Source: Porphyra umbilicalis (lineage: Eukaryota; Rhodophyta; Bangiophyceae; Bangiales; Bangiaceae). Taken from it: a stretch of 64,000 nt of DNA. Under the pieces are notes generated by a model. The model did no database searches, was not told the DNA's origin, and saw only the letters and a program-made list of their open reading frames with translations. Shown here piece after piece: positions 21,023-32,139 of this stretch; within the stretch, counting starts at the first letter, position 1, and the number at the start of each line of letters is the position of its first letter. A program made the position numbers and the translations under genes. The stretch is taken from positions 62,001 to 126,000 of the forward strand of contig KV918829.1 of assembly GCA_002049455.2 (NCBI GenBank), read 5' to 3'.

Positions 21023-22396
21023 TCACAGCAAGGCGTCGTGTGCAGCATGAAAATGAGACCGAAAGCAGTCGCGACCCGTCTTCGGCCCGCACAAAATTAT
21101 CTCACCACCCACGCTCGGATCGCGACACCCGGAGCACACGAGTTCGCTGCGATTCGTCCTGCACACGCGACAGCGGCGCTGCGCCAAAAACGCGGCACCG
21201 CCACCCGACGATGGGGCGCGCCGCTTCGTCGTTGGTGTCAGGTGCAGGCCCACCCCGTATGCGGGGGCCACAGTCGCGTCGGTGGCTGCCTGCGTGGTGC
21301 GCGGCCGCCAGCCCCTGCTGTCAAAGGTGTTGTCTATCAGCCCGGATGCCAAATCCTCGTGGAAAGTCGCCTGCGTCCGGGACGCGGCCGGTCCGCGTGC
21401 TCCCGAGTGCAGCATCCAAGCGTCGACAATGCAAACGCCCAGCAATGAGAGATTGAGACGCTGCGACCAGTCGTGAGTCCCGAGCTTTTGCTCCAATCTC
21501 AAGTCATCTTTGCGGCACCGGTTGTGCCGATCAATCTGCGCGCAGCGCGAGTAGTAAATCTCTGCGACCTCCGGCTGCGTCACCGACACCGCGACACGCT
21601 CAGCCCCGCCATCGAGCTGCCTCCACCGCAGGCGCTCGCATGGGGCACCAGCACGCGTGGACCCGGCAGAGGCCACAAAATAGCGCCGGTCCCGGTCCGC
21701 CCAAAGCACCGCCATGAGCTCCGGGGGCCACGACGGGCTTGAGTGGACCATCGACACCCAATCGCCTCGCGCGATTAGCTGACGGGCCGCCAGCGGTGCC
21801 ATCAAGAACCGTCGGTGGGCAGTCTTAACGACACCAATAAACCGCAGTCCCGATGCCTTCAGCGACAAAGCCGCCTCCACACTCGCAAAGTAGGAGTCGG
21901 CGCACACGATGCGGTCAGTCCCCGCCCAGGGTCCGACCAGCCGTTGAAATACGTTAGTCCCGTGCAACAGCTGCGTCCCGGCGGCAGAGTGGTTGGCGTG
22001 CTGGTCGGCGGCGGTTGTCACGAGGTGAAGACGAAGCATGATGCCGCTGCGTCCACATGCCGCGTTCTGGATCTTGCAGCCGTTTTCTGGCTGACGGTCA
22101 ATGGCCACGTACATTGGTAGACCAACCGAGATCCAATGACCCCCGAGACCCTACCACTTCAGAATGGACTCGTCGACACATATAGTGTCTCCTGGGGTCA
22201 CGTGTGCCTCCCGGTGGGCATTGATTGAAGAAATGAAGTCGTTGACGAGGGCCCACCTGAAGCGCTCCCCGTTCGGGTCGTCGGCTGCCGGACCACCCGT
22301 CGGCTGCTTGCTGAAGGTAAGCGCCGACCACAGGGCATCGAAGCGGTGACGAGGCATGCCGGTGCGCGCGCCAAACGCCGGGACAGGCATGTGCTT
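21023..22396 (-). pseudogene. piggyBac-type transposase, catalytic and C-terminal part (split by copia)
   Basis: This is the C-terminal two thirds of a DDE_Tnp_1_7 (piggyBac) cut-and-paste transposase. From the copia insertion point it reads MPVPAFGARTGMPRHRFDAL, then the first catalytic Asp in CVDESILKW (near 22174), CADSYFAS (second Asp, near 21893) and QIDRHNR/KDDLRLEQKLGTHDW (third Asp region, near 21500). A C-terminal Cys-rich tail follows (CRVC...CSGC...C...H). A TAG at 22151-22153, directly after ILKW, interrupts the frame, which then continues unchanged to 21023. The N-terminal part lies 5.4 kb away at 27765-28603 on the same strand. The two parts join in frame once the copia element and one target duplication are removed. 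So it is doubly inactivated: an insertion and a nonsense codon. Confidence 0.88.
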
Positions 22397-22940
22397 TGTT
22401 GGAACGACATGCTCAACGCCGCTGTAAGCTCTCCTGCTATAAAAAGCAAAATTCAAGAAACCAGGTATTGACAGGGCTCGAACCCCCGACTCCCGGACGC
22501 GACCCGAAGGTCACGCCTAATGAGAGTGGGTGCCTACTTCCCACTAGGCTACCCATGCGACTTCCTCGCGGTTTGGTGACCGCTGGTGCATTTGACATTT
22601 GTACCCGTGCGATTTTGAGTGAAATCTTTGCGATTTCACTTTTTTTGTTCTTGCGCTTCTGATGCTTTGATTTGCGTGGGCTTTGCTTTGATCCCTGATG
22701 CTTTGATTTGGTGAGCGTTTTGATTTAGAGTGTGGGCGGGCGCGTGCGCGGGCGAGCTGCTTGGGCTGCGTGGTGGGCTTGAGTGCTCCGACTTGGACTA
22801 CTTGAGGAGTGCCCTTGATGGGAAAAGGGGCGCTTTGGAGAGACAACCAACAAAGCACGTTCGCACACATACACACAAGCTCAAGCCACTCAACCACTTC
22901 ACCGTGGTCCCCCATCCCCTATCCCCACTGCGTTTCAACA
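22397..22940 (+). repeat. 5' LTR of copia copy 1, with antisense tRNA-like segment
   Basis: A 544-bp LTR with TG...CA ends. Positions 22464-22554, minus strand, form the tRNA-like sequence described at 41534. Downstream of the LTR, from 22941, GGTCATGGGCCCAGAGCC is the presumed primer-binding region; it shares only the TGG and CAGAGC parts with the usual initiator-Met copia site. Confidence 0.92.
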
Positions 22941-23104
22941 GGTCATGGGCCCAGAGCCGGGGCTGTGACAAGGGCAAGGTGTGCCAGACGGCGTCGCGGC
23001 GGTCGCGACAAGTGCGAAGAAGACGAGTGCAAGGTGGTTCAAGGACGTGACGGTCAAGGCGCAAGGTTCGGCAAGATCGGGAAGCGCTAAGACAAGCAGG
23101 CATC

Positions 23105-26100
23105 ATGGACGGTGGCGCTGCCGGCATGGGCGGCATCAAGATTGACAAGTTGACGGAGACGAACTTCCACGAGTGGCGCCAGCGGATCAAGATGATCCTG
23201 GCGCTGCGCAATCTGGACGACATGCTTGACGAAGACGGCAAGCTGACGGACGCGGAGACCCGCGAGTTGGCGGTGTGGAAGCGCCGAGACACGAAGGCGA
23301 GCGCCATCATCGGGCTCACCCTTGGGTCTGAGCAGCTCGAGCACGTGTCGGGGTGCAAGACGACGGCGGGAATGTGGTCGACCCTGCAAGGCGTCTTCCA
23401 GCGCAAGAGTTTGATGAACAAGATGAAGGCGCGACGCGAATTCTACACCGTCGCGATGAACGTCGGCGAGGGCATGCTGGGCTATACCAACCGCGTGCGC
23501 AACCTCGGCGAGAACCTCAAGGCCATGGGCGGCGAGGTGACGGAGATGGATGTCGCCATGAGCGTTCTCAACGGGCTGACGTCAAAGTATGAGAACCTGC
23601 TGGTGGCTCGAGACGCCAAGGACGAGGTCGAGCTAAGCCTCGACTTTGTCAAGAGCCGCTTGCTTCAGGAGGAGCGGCGTCAGGCGGACAAGTCACCGGC
23701 GATCAAGCGCATTGGTGACATGGCACTCGTCGGCGCCAACTATCGAGGTCAAGGCCGCCGTGGTGACCTTTCCAAGATCGAGTGCTACTACTGCCACAAG
23801 TTTGGGCACATCGCTCATGATTGCCCAGAGCTCAAGGCCAAGAAGCAGAGACAGGACAAGGTGGCCGCGATTGCGGCTGATGACGGTAGCGACAGCGACG
23901 AAGCCATCTGTCTCGTTGGCAACGCGGATGACAACGATGACATTTCCAAGTCGTGGCTTGTCGACTCTGCGGCGTCTGCACACATGTGCTGGATGCGTGC
24001 GTGCTTCGATGACTACAAGAAGACCACGGGACGGCGCGTCACGATGGGTGACAAGGGGTCCGTGGCCACGGCGGGCGTCAAAACAGTCGTCCTCAACGTC
24101 ATCGTTCAAGGCAAGACGCGCAAGATCAAGCTGGAGAATGTGCTCCATGTTCCTACTATGGGCTTCAACCTCATGTCGGTCGGCATGATGGAGGAACGCG
24201 GGGCGGAAGTGTCGTTCAAGCGCGGTATGTCCATCATCAAGATGAACGAGAAGATTGCTGCTTGCGGCACGCGTAAGAACGGGCTCTACCACCTGGACAT
24301 GGCCCCTATGTCGGATGTTGCTGCGGTGGCCTCTCTGCAGCTATGGCATGAGCGTCTTGGCCACGTGAACGTGGCCGGCGTCAAGAGGATGATCAAGAAC
24401 AAGGACGTAGACGGACTCAAGTGCACTTCCATGGTGGTCAAGGACATCTGCGAGCCGTGCGTGTACGGCAAGGCGGCAATGACGCCTATGCCTACAGCAA
24501 GAGGCATTCGTGTGACCAGGCAGCTCCAGCTCGTGCACTCGGACCTCGGTGGACCTATGTCAGAACCCTCTCGCGGCGGAGCGCTCTACCTCGGCACGTT
24601 CACCGACAACTTCTCCCGCTGGACGGACGTGGTCTTCCTGCACAAGAAGAGCGATCTTCTCGCGGAGTACAAGAAGTGGCTGACTAAGGCACAGCTGCAC
24701 ACCAGCAACAAGATCAAGGTGCTCCGGTCCGACAACGGCGGCGAGTACGTGTCGTCCGCATTCAAGGCACTTCACGATGAGAACGGCACGACGCACCAGA
24801 CGACGGTGCCCGACACGCCGCAGAAGAACGGGGTTGCTGAGCGACTCAACCGTGTTCTCGTGGAGATGGCACGCACCATGATGCGACACAAGGACGTCGA
24901 CCAGGATCTTTGGGCGGATGCCATCAAGACGGCGGTCTACATCAAGAACCGCGTCACCAGCCGTGCGCTTCCCGTAGGCAAGACGCCTCATGAGCTATGG
25001 ACCGGGAACAAGCCCGACGTAAGCCACATGCGGGTGTTTGGGTCAACATGCTGGGTGGTACTGCACAAGAGCCACGTCGATGCCAAATTCGGAGACAAGG
25101 CGGCAAAGGGCATTTTCGTGGGCTATCCCGACGGCAGCAAGGCGTACAAGGTCATCCTCGACGACGGCAATGTCGTCAAGGCGCGAAGCGTCGTTTTCTC
25201 CGAAAACAACTCAAGCAAGGTTGCAGATGTTCCAGAGGACTCACCCGTGGACGAAGTCGTGGAAGGCGAGACGGGCTTGGATGCCGGCAGCGACGACCAA
25301 GACGTCGACGCTGAAGACGACCAAGACGTCGACGCTGAAGATGACGGCGGAGACAACCAGCAAGATGATGGCTCGGACAAATCGGCAGACGACAATCAAG
25401 GTTCTGCCGGATCTCAAGACACGCTGCGTCGGAGCGGCAGATCGCGGAGGCCGCCGGTTGAGTACTGGCGTGCAGTGAGCCTCGTTTCTCACGAGGCTCC
25501 CATGACGTATGGGCAAGCAGTTCAAGGACAAGAGTCGACCAAGTGGCGGGCCGCAATGGACCAGGAGATGGACTCTATCCGCAAGAACAAGACATGGCGT
25601 TTGACGGATCGCCCGGTCGGCCGACGCGTGCTCAAGGGCAAGTGGGTTTACAAGGTCAAGGACGAGCTGGACAAGGTCGGGAACAACACGACGCGGCACA
25701 AGGCGCGCCTGTGCTTTATGGGCAATCGGCAGATCAAGGGGCTTGACTTCAACGAGACGTTTGCGCCGGTGGCCAAGTTCACTACCATCCGATGCATCCT
25801 GGCGATGACGGCGGCGAACGGGTGGGAGCTGCATCAGATGGACGTCAAGATGGCCTTCCTGAACGGCGACCTTGACGAGGAGGTCTACATGGAACAGCCG
25901 GAGGGATACGTCGATCCCACGTATCCGGACAAGGTGTGCCGTCTTCTCCAAGCGCTGTATGGGCTTAAGCAAGCCCCCGAGATGTGGTACGCCAAGCTCA
26001 ACGCCTTCCTCAAGTCGCAAGGGTTTGACAACATCGACCCGGATGCCTGCCTCTACCTCCAGATGGATGACGGTGAGATCATCATCGTCCTGGTGTACGT

Positions 26101-27055
26101 CGACGATCTTCTTCTGGTCGGGACAAGCATGGAGGCGATTAACAAAATCAAGAAGGCGCTTCGCAAGCGCTCTGAGATGAAGGACCTGGGCGAGGCCAAT
26201 GTCTTCCTCGGGCTAGAGATCAGCCGTGACAAGACGTTGGGCACCCTCAAGCTGTCGCAGGGCAAGGACGCGGGACAAGTGCTCGAGAAGTTCGGTATGG
26301 CGGAGTGCAACCCGATCGCGACTCCGTTGGAGGTCGGGCTGCAGCTGGCTAAGTCGGAGAAGAGCGACGAGTCTCTTCCTTATCGCGAGGCCGTCGGAAG
26401 CCTGATGTACCTGATGGTCGGGACGCGTCCTGATCTCGCCTTTGCGGTCGGCATGATAAGCCTTTTCGTGTCGGGCTACGGGAAGGAGCACTAGGCGGCT
26501 GTGAAGCGCGTCCTCCGATATGTCAAGGGGTCTGTCGACAAGGGCCTGGTCTACAACAAGTCCGCGTCGGGCATCCTCCAAGGTTTCAGCGATGCCGACT
26601 GGGCAGGTGACAACGAGACGCGACGGTCTACGACGGGCTTCATGTTCATCTTTGGCGGGGCGGCCGTCAGCTGGGCTTCGAAGTTGCAGAAGACGGTGGC
26701 GCTATCTACCATGGAGGCGGAGTACATGGCTATTTGCGAGGCCAGCAAGGAAGCTGTTTGGCTCGACAAGCTCATCCAACGCGTCAACATGCTCGTGACG
26801 CAGTCGGACAACTTGGTTGGGCCTGTTAACATCAAGGTCGACAACAGCGGCTGCATCGACTTCGCCAAGAATCCCGTCGAGCACAAGCGCACCAAGCACA
26901 TCGACATTCGCTACCACTTTGTGCGGGATGCGATCACGACGGACAAGGTCATCCTCGAGCACTGCCCATCGGACGAGATGGCGGCAGATCCGATGACGAA
27001 GGAGCTCGCCAAGATCAAACACGACAAGCATGTCAAGACAATGGGGATGTGTTGA
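23105..27055 (+). pseudogene. copia gag-pol polyprotein, copy 1, one nonsense codon
   Basis: A single-frame copia polyprotein of 1316 codons from ATG 23105. Order: Gag with KIDKLTETNFHEW start; CCHC zinc knuckle CYYCHKFGHIAHDC near residue 227; aspartic protease WLVDSAASAHM near 285 (DSA rather than the common DSG); integrase HHCC (from LWHERLGH near 412) and DDE core (HSDLGG, RSDNGGEY, GVAERLNR); RT with YVDDLLLVG near 997; RNase H with DADWAGD near 1163 and STMEAEYMA. A TAG at 26492-26494 replaces the Trp present in copy 2 (context GKEH-W-AAVKR), cutting off the end of RT and all of RNase H. The rest is nearly identical to copy 2. Confidence 0.95.
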
Positions 27056-27220
27056 CTTCAACTACGCGCCGTAAGTACATCCGGATGTAAGTACATTGCT
27101 ACTCCAACGCGGCCATGACGGGCGGCATCGGATTTGGGGGGTCATGATTCTAGGCGGATTTACTTTTCGACAAGTACTTCAAGAGCGGTCACCAGTCAGG
27201 CGGCATCAAGCAAGGGGGCG

Positions 27221-27764
27221 TGTTGGAACGTCATGCTCAACGCCGCTGTAAGCCCTCCTGCTGTAAAAAGCAAAATTCAAGAAACCAGGTATTGACAGGG
27301 TTCGAACCCCCGACTCCCGGACGCGACCCGAAGGTCACGCCTAATGAGAGTGGGTGCCTACTTCCCACTAGGCTACCCATGCGACTTCCTCGCGGTTTGG
27401 TGACCGCTGGTGCATTCGACATTTGTACCCGTGCGATTTTGAGTGAAATCTTTGCGATTTCACATTTTTTGTTCTTGCGCTTCTGATGCTTTGATTTGCG
27501 TGGGCTTTGCTTTGATCCCTGATGCTTTGATTTGGTGAGCGTTTTGATTTAGAGTGTGGGCGGGCGCGTGCGCGGGCGAGCTGCTTGGGCTGCGTGGTGG
27601 GCTTGAGTGCTCCGACTTGGACTACTTGAGGAGTGCCCTTGATGGGATGAGGGGCGCTTTGGAGAGACAACCAACAAAGCACGTTCGCACACATACACAC
27701 AAGCTCAAGCCACTCAACCACTTCACCGTGGTCCCCCATCCCCTATCCCCACTGCGCTTCAACA
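27221..27764 (+). repeat. 3' LTR of copia copy 1
   Basis: A 544-bp LTR matching the 5' LTR apart from scattered single-base changes (for example near both ends and at the AAAAGG/ATGAGG position). The antisense tRNA-like segment is at 27288-27378. Confidence 0.92.
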
Positions 27765-28603
27765 TGCTCTGACCGTGGCTCTGTTGCCCACAGGTCAGCT
27801 GGAGACCCGAACTCAAAGCGCGTGGCAAGGATGAGCACGCCAAAGAACTTTAGAATCTCGCCGTGTGATGTAGAAGGAAGCCCCCGCCCTACGAGTTTGG
27901 CGAACGTCAGCGACGTCATTAACGACAGCTGCACTTGTGGGAATACGGCTAAGAAGTAATCGAGGGGAGCGCGAGTTCGACCAAACCCAACGTAATCGCC
28001 TCCCTCGCTGATGATGCCACCGCCCTGGGTGTGCACTGACCACGGCCGCCGCGGCACAGGCCCCCCAATGGGCTGTGGGACCGCTTTGTCCTGCCACTCG
28101 AATCCGTGCGCTAAGGTCCCCGACGTAGTCGACGGCAATCCGGACAGCAATCCCGACGCCGGTGGGGCACCCGCCAGCGCATGGGGGCCATCAACCGGTG
28201 CCTGGAACAGGCCACCACATGCAGCCTTCGTGGCGACACCGACACGCACGGGAGACTGTTCATCACCCGAATTCAGCGGGGAGAGAAGAGGTAACGGGTC
28301 GGATGGCGGCGGAGTGACAGGCGTGCCCGCCAGAAGCTCTGGGTGGCCATCAATGGAGGCGGCCACACGCAGCAACAAGGCCGGTCCCGGCCGTGCAGAG
28401 TCCCTGCCCGCCTCATGGTCCCCAACGACCGTCGACACAGGAGGGGGGTGCGTCAGCGGACGCGAGGTAGGAGCTGGTTCCGAAATCGACGGGGCCTGGG
28501 GGGGGGGCTTTGGGGGGAAGGCTCTGGGGGGGGGCCCTGGCGGGGGGTGCCGGCGGGGCACATTGCCACCAGGGCCTGAGGTGGATAAAGAAGAGCCAGA
28601 CAT
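27765..28603 (-). pseudogene. piggyBac-type transposase, N-terminal part
   Basis: The N-terminal part of the transposase whose catalytic part lies at 21023-22396. It starts at ATG 28603 with a long Pro/Gly/Ser-rich, probably disordered segment, then a folded portion (from about DYFLAVFPQVQLSL) leading to ILKFFGVLILATRFEF and DLWATEPRSEH. This is the typical N-terminal region of DDE_Tnp_1_7 proteins, where a host-like FxxLIxxG stretch precedes the catalytic core. The frame runs into the copia LTR at 27764, where translation would add a few LTR-encoded residues and stop. No piggyBac terminal inverted repeats or TTAA target sites could be identified with confidence. Confidence 0.82.
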
Positions 28604-29923
28604 ATCCGCACATTATACTCGTAATAATCCATAATCCATGCCGCAGCTGCGTATCCGTATGGCATTTCCACAAAAAATGGACCCCCTCCGTCGGCGGTGC
28701 ACGTTTGACCCCCTCCAGGAGGGCCAAAGGGGGGGTGTTCAATTTGACCGGACATCATGTTTGCTGACAGAGAGCCGCATCACGAGGGTGAATTCTAGGG
28801 TCTGAGGCCGAATCTCGTGTGCGCACAGCGGCGATCGCGGATCGCGGCGCGGTCCTTGGTCCGGGGCTTTAGTGAGGTGGACCGATTGCATTCGTGGATC
28901 GGCCAGGATGAGGATCTCACACAACGTGCTCCACTTCGTGCGCCAGCCGGGTGGACCTGCGTGGCAGACGCTTAACCCGATTCATTAGGGGTCACCCTCA
29001 GGCACTGTCAGAGCAGGTGGTCAGATTTGGTCAAATTTCACTGCTCTAATCGAGGCCCGCCGCACCCCCCTCGAACCAAACGTGCGCCACTTCGTGCTCC
29101 AGGCGGCGGTGCGCAATCGCTAATGCGGGGGTGCGAAGCTTGAAAAAGGAGGGCTACAAGAAAGTCGGCAGCGGCGGCAGTGCTCCGTCACCGTCACACG
29201 ATCGGATATGCGTGGACCTGGCATGCTCTGATTGGACGCGCCTTTGACAAGGTTCGTGCAAGAAGGAACCGGGCCACAAGCGTTTGCCGGTGGATCGAGC
29301 CTCTCGACAGGGCGCCTGTGCTCTCGTGAGGCCCGTAGATCGCCATGAGGTCCGTCATGGCGCTTCGTGCCTCCCCCCTCCCCTCTCCACGGCCACAGTT
29401 TCTCATAAGCGCATTTCTGCAGCGACGCGGGCCCCTTATCGGATTGCACCTCGTCCCCCTCCCGCCACGCCGAGCCACACGCTTGCCATATCTCCGTGTG
29501 TGTGTGTGGCCTTCGCTCACCGGCGTATTGTCCGGCCGTTCCCACTCGGCGTCGGCACTTTTCTTTTTCTCAGCGCCGTGCGTCAGCAGCACCGACGGAC
29601 GCCGCCTGCAAGGGGGCCGTACCCTGACGCGCACGGGGCGGTGCCCATCAACCAGATGGGCGCGTGCCGGCTGGGGTCTTTTAGCTCAAGGGCCTCGGCG
29701 TGGGAGAGCGGTCGTCGCCCAGCCGGTGAAGGCGCCCCTGTTTTTCTGGATGCCGTGGGACGTGCGGTGCTTCGTACTGAGGCTTTCTACGAGGCGGGGA
29801 AGGGTCGCGGGACGGGAGACGAGGCGGGGGAGGGTCGCGGGACGGGCGACGAGGCGGGGGAGGGTCGCGGGACGCACGGTGTGGCGGGGGAGGGATAGTG
29901 AGGACGGGCATCGTTTTGGAGCC
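28604..29923. other. Intergenic, possible 5' region of the next gene
   Basis: No supported gene. It includes poly-G/C stretches near 28500-28560 and 28725-28735, a (GT)n run near 29495, and a 29-30-bp minisatellite of about 3.5 units at 29790-29890 (GAGGCGGGGGAGGGTCGCGG units) ending just 30 bp before the ATG at 29924. The minisatellite could lie in the promoter or leader of that gene. Confidence 0.45.
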
Positions 29924-32027
29924 ATGAGCAAATGCTTGCTTTGTGGCTTCGAGTTGGGCGATGACGGGAGTGGCCTTCCCCGCACCGGCTCCCACACGCA
30001 GCGGACGAGTGGTATGAAGTCGCCGCCGTGCCGACTCAAGCTGCCGGCGGAGCACCCCTTTGCCAAAAGAGGGCGCGTGCTTCGCGCTGGTGTGCTGCTG
30101 CACGGCAAGTGCTCGGAGTGCAACCGCGTTGGTCACCGGGTTGACACGATGGTCCTGTCCCCGGACCGGTTCCAGATGGACCCCAAGACCGGCAACGTGA
30201 CGCGCCGCCGTTGGGCGCCACCGCTGTTTCGTTCTGACTTTGTGTGCAGTGCTGTGACCGACACGATTGTCGCAGAGTGGCTGCGCGCGCATTATGTGGC
30301 GTGCTGGAAGGAGTCGTCGGACACACAGCAGTCCGCTTCGGCGGCGGCCAAGCTGGTCGCCAACCTCTGCGACGCCGGTCTTGACCCCATCGGCGCGGCC
30401 GACCTGATGTCGGACGAGGGCGTTGTGGCTGCCACGAACCACGCTGACAACCGGGCCGTTTTCGACGGCATGGTCGGCGCACTCGCCGATCCGAACCAGA
30501 CGGCCGTTTGGGCGGCGCTTGTGGGCGCTGCAGCGGGGGCGGCGGCAGCAAAGGGTGTGCTTGGCGGCCGGCGGGGGGCTGCTGCTGCAGCCCGCGGCGG
30601 GCCAGGTGGACGCGGCGGGCGTGGCGGGCGCGGTAGGCGCGGTGAGCGCGGCGGTCGCGGCGGGCGTGGCGGGCGTGGCGGGCGCGGTGGGAGGGGGGGG
30701 GGGGGGGGGAGGGAGAGGGTCGCGTCCGTGGGGCTGCGGCGGCAGCAGGAGACGGCGGCGGTGTGGTCGGCGCGGCGGCAGGCGCTGCAACCGCGGGCGG
30801 CGGCCGCGGCGGTGGTGCCGGCGCCGCGGCGGGCGGCGGTGGCGGCGCCGCGGCGGGCGGCGGTGGCGGCGCCGCGGCGGGCGGCGGTGGCGGTACCCCT
30901 CCAGTACCGCAAGGCGACGGCCGCGGAGGCGGCGCGGTGTCTTGCCTGAGCAGTGGCGGCGGCGACGGAGGAGATGCGGTGGCGGCAGACGATGACGAGA
31001 TAATTCTCGTTGGAGGGTAACCCGGTGGAATGAGCCCCGCGCGCACAAGAGAGGCGCAATCCGGAGCCGGTGGCCGTCAAGTGCGGGGGCGGGGAGCGCT
31101 GTCGTCGCCGACCGGTCGCAGGCGCCGTTCGTCGTCATCAGGAACGGGCAGCGCGGAGGGCGGGGGGAGGGGGGGGACGTCTGGTGGGGGCGACCAGACA
31201 CCAGGCGTCAGAGGGTCGACGCTCTCGGCTGGGTTCCTTGTCACAAGCGCGACGGCCGCCGGTGGGCGACCAAACTAACCAGCGCTCTCCGTCGCGCAGA
31301 TGCGACGCGAGCACCGCAGCCTGATGGAGCGCAATGCTCTCCGCGCGGCTGATGGTGTCGTCCGCTTGGCGAGGCCCTGTGTGCCGCAGTCGCAGGCTCC
31401 TGCTCGTGCGGGCGGGGGGGGGGGGCACTCATCGTCGGCGGCGCTTTCAACGCTGGCCCCGGGGGGGCAGGGCCTGCCGTGCCTGTGGTTCCCCTCCACC
31501 TTGCGTGGAAGGAGGGCGCGCGCGCGCAGTTCGACACTGCGGTTGTGATTGAGTCTGCGGCGGTGAGCCGGTTGACAGCGCGGCAGCTTGCGCAGACCGT
31601 GTTCAAGGGCGCCCTCGCGGAGCACACTGGGGCCTTCCAGGCGATGGAGGAGGAGATGGTCGGGGCGGCGGAGGACAACTTGCTGCTAGGGCTCAGCGTC
31701 ACGTGTGGTGCCGCCTCGCCTGCGGAGGTTACGGAGCAGTTGGTGTCGCGCCGCGTGACGCACTCGAACAAGAACCTGTTGCAGCTAATTGCGCGGTGGG
31801 TGAAGAAGTGGATTAGCGAGCACGCGGTGGCGACTGCGGTGCTGGCGTCGAGCAATCTCGGGGGCGAGGAAGTGTGAAACGATGTGCTGGCGGCGGCCGG
31901 GGCACCAGCGGACCGCCCGGTGCACGGGAATGACGACGAGGCGGAGGAGGAGGAGGAAGAAAAGGAGGATGAGGAGGAGGAGGAGGACGACGAGGAGGAG
32001 GGCATCCGAGGACCCGTGCCGGGCTGA
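29924..32027 (+). pseudogene. Unrecognised Cys/His N-terminal, Gly/Ala-rich protein with acidic tail; frame breaks
   Basis: I do not recognise the family. From ATG 29924 (good context, GCCATGA) there is a protein-like N-terminus with zinc-ligand pairs (CLLCGF near the start, CSECNRVGH near residue 65), then a folded helical segment (TIVAEWLRAHYVACW) and a Gly/Arg/Ala-rich repeat. The frame shifts at a 17-G run (30693-30709); the next frame carries GGGGGAAA repeats and an acidic end (DDDEIILV) before a stop at 31018. Protein-like sequence resumes at 31300, shifts again at a 12-G run (31414-31425), and runs through LTARQLAQTVFKGAL to a TGA at 31875. Beyond that the same frame encodes an acidic tail (EEEEEEKEDEEEEEDDEEE) to TGA 32025. 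The gap 31018-31299 may be an intron (CTAAC near 31274, CAG at 31297), but the obvious GTAACC donor does not keep the frame. It could be a real gene with homopolymer sequencing errors, or a decaying one. Confidence 0.45.
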
Positions 32028-32139
32028 GCGCTTGCTTGCGGGAGGACGGTAGTTCAGGGGGAGCGGTTGTACATTGCAAGGGACTGGTGGGGCTGAGGAT
32101 AGTAGCGTTTGTGGAGGGCAAGTGATGTGGTGGATGGGG

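Larger units (their letters stand above)
22397..27764 (+). mobile_element. Ty1/copia LTR retrotransposon, copy 1 (nested in the piggyBac gene)
   Basis: A complete 5368-bp element: 544-bp LTRs (22397-22940 and 27221-27764) beginning TGTTGGAACG and ending TTCAACA, one gag-pol frame, and a purine-rich AAGCAAGGGGGCG tract just before the 3' LTR. Flanks are TGCTT on the left and TGCTC on the right, a probable 5-bp target duplication with one change. By eye the LTRs differ at about nine positions, so it is fairly young. It interrupts the piggyBac transposase, reading in the opposite direction. Confidence 0.95.

Noticed and set aside
29681-31201. 506-codon minus-strand Pro/Arg-rich frame
   Set aside because: It lies opposite the Gly/Ala-rich gene and is its composition shadow; no domain is visible.
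26492-31877. Alternative genetic code explaining in-frame TAG/TGA codons
   Set aside because: Copy 2 of the copia element has TGG at the site of the TAG, and the intact NB-ARC gene and copia copy 2 need no recoding, so ordinary nonsense mutations explain the stops.
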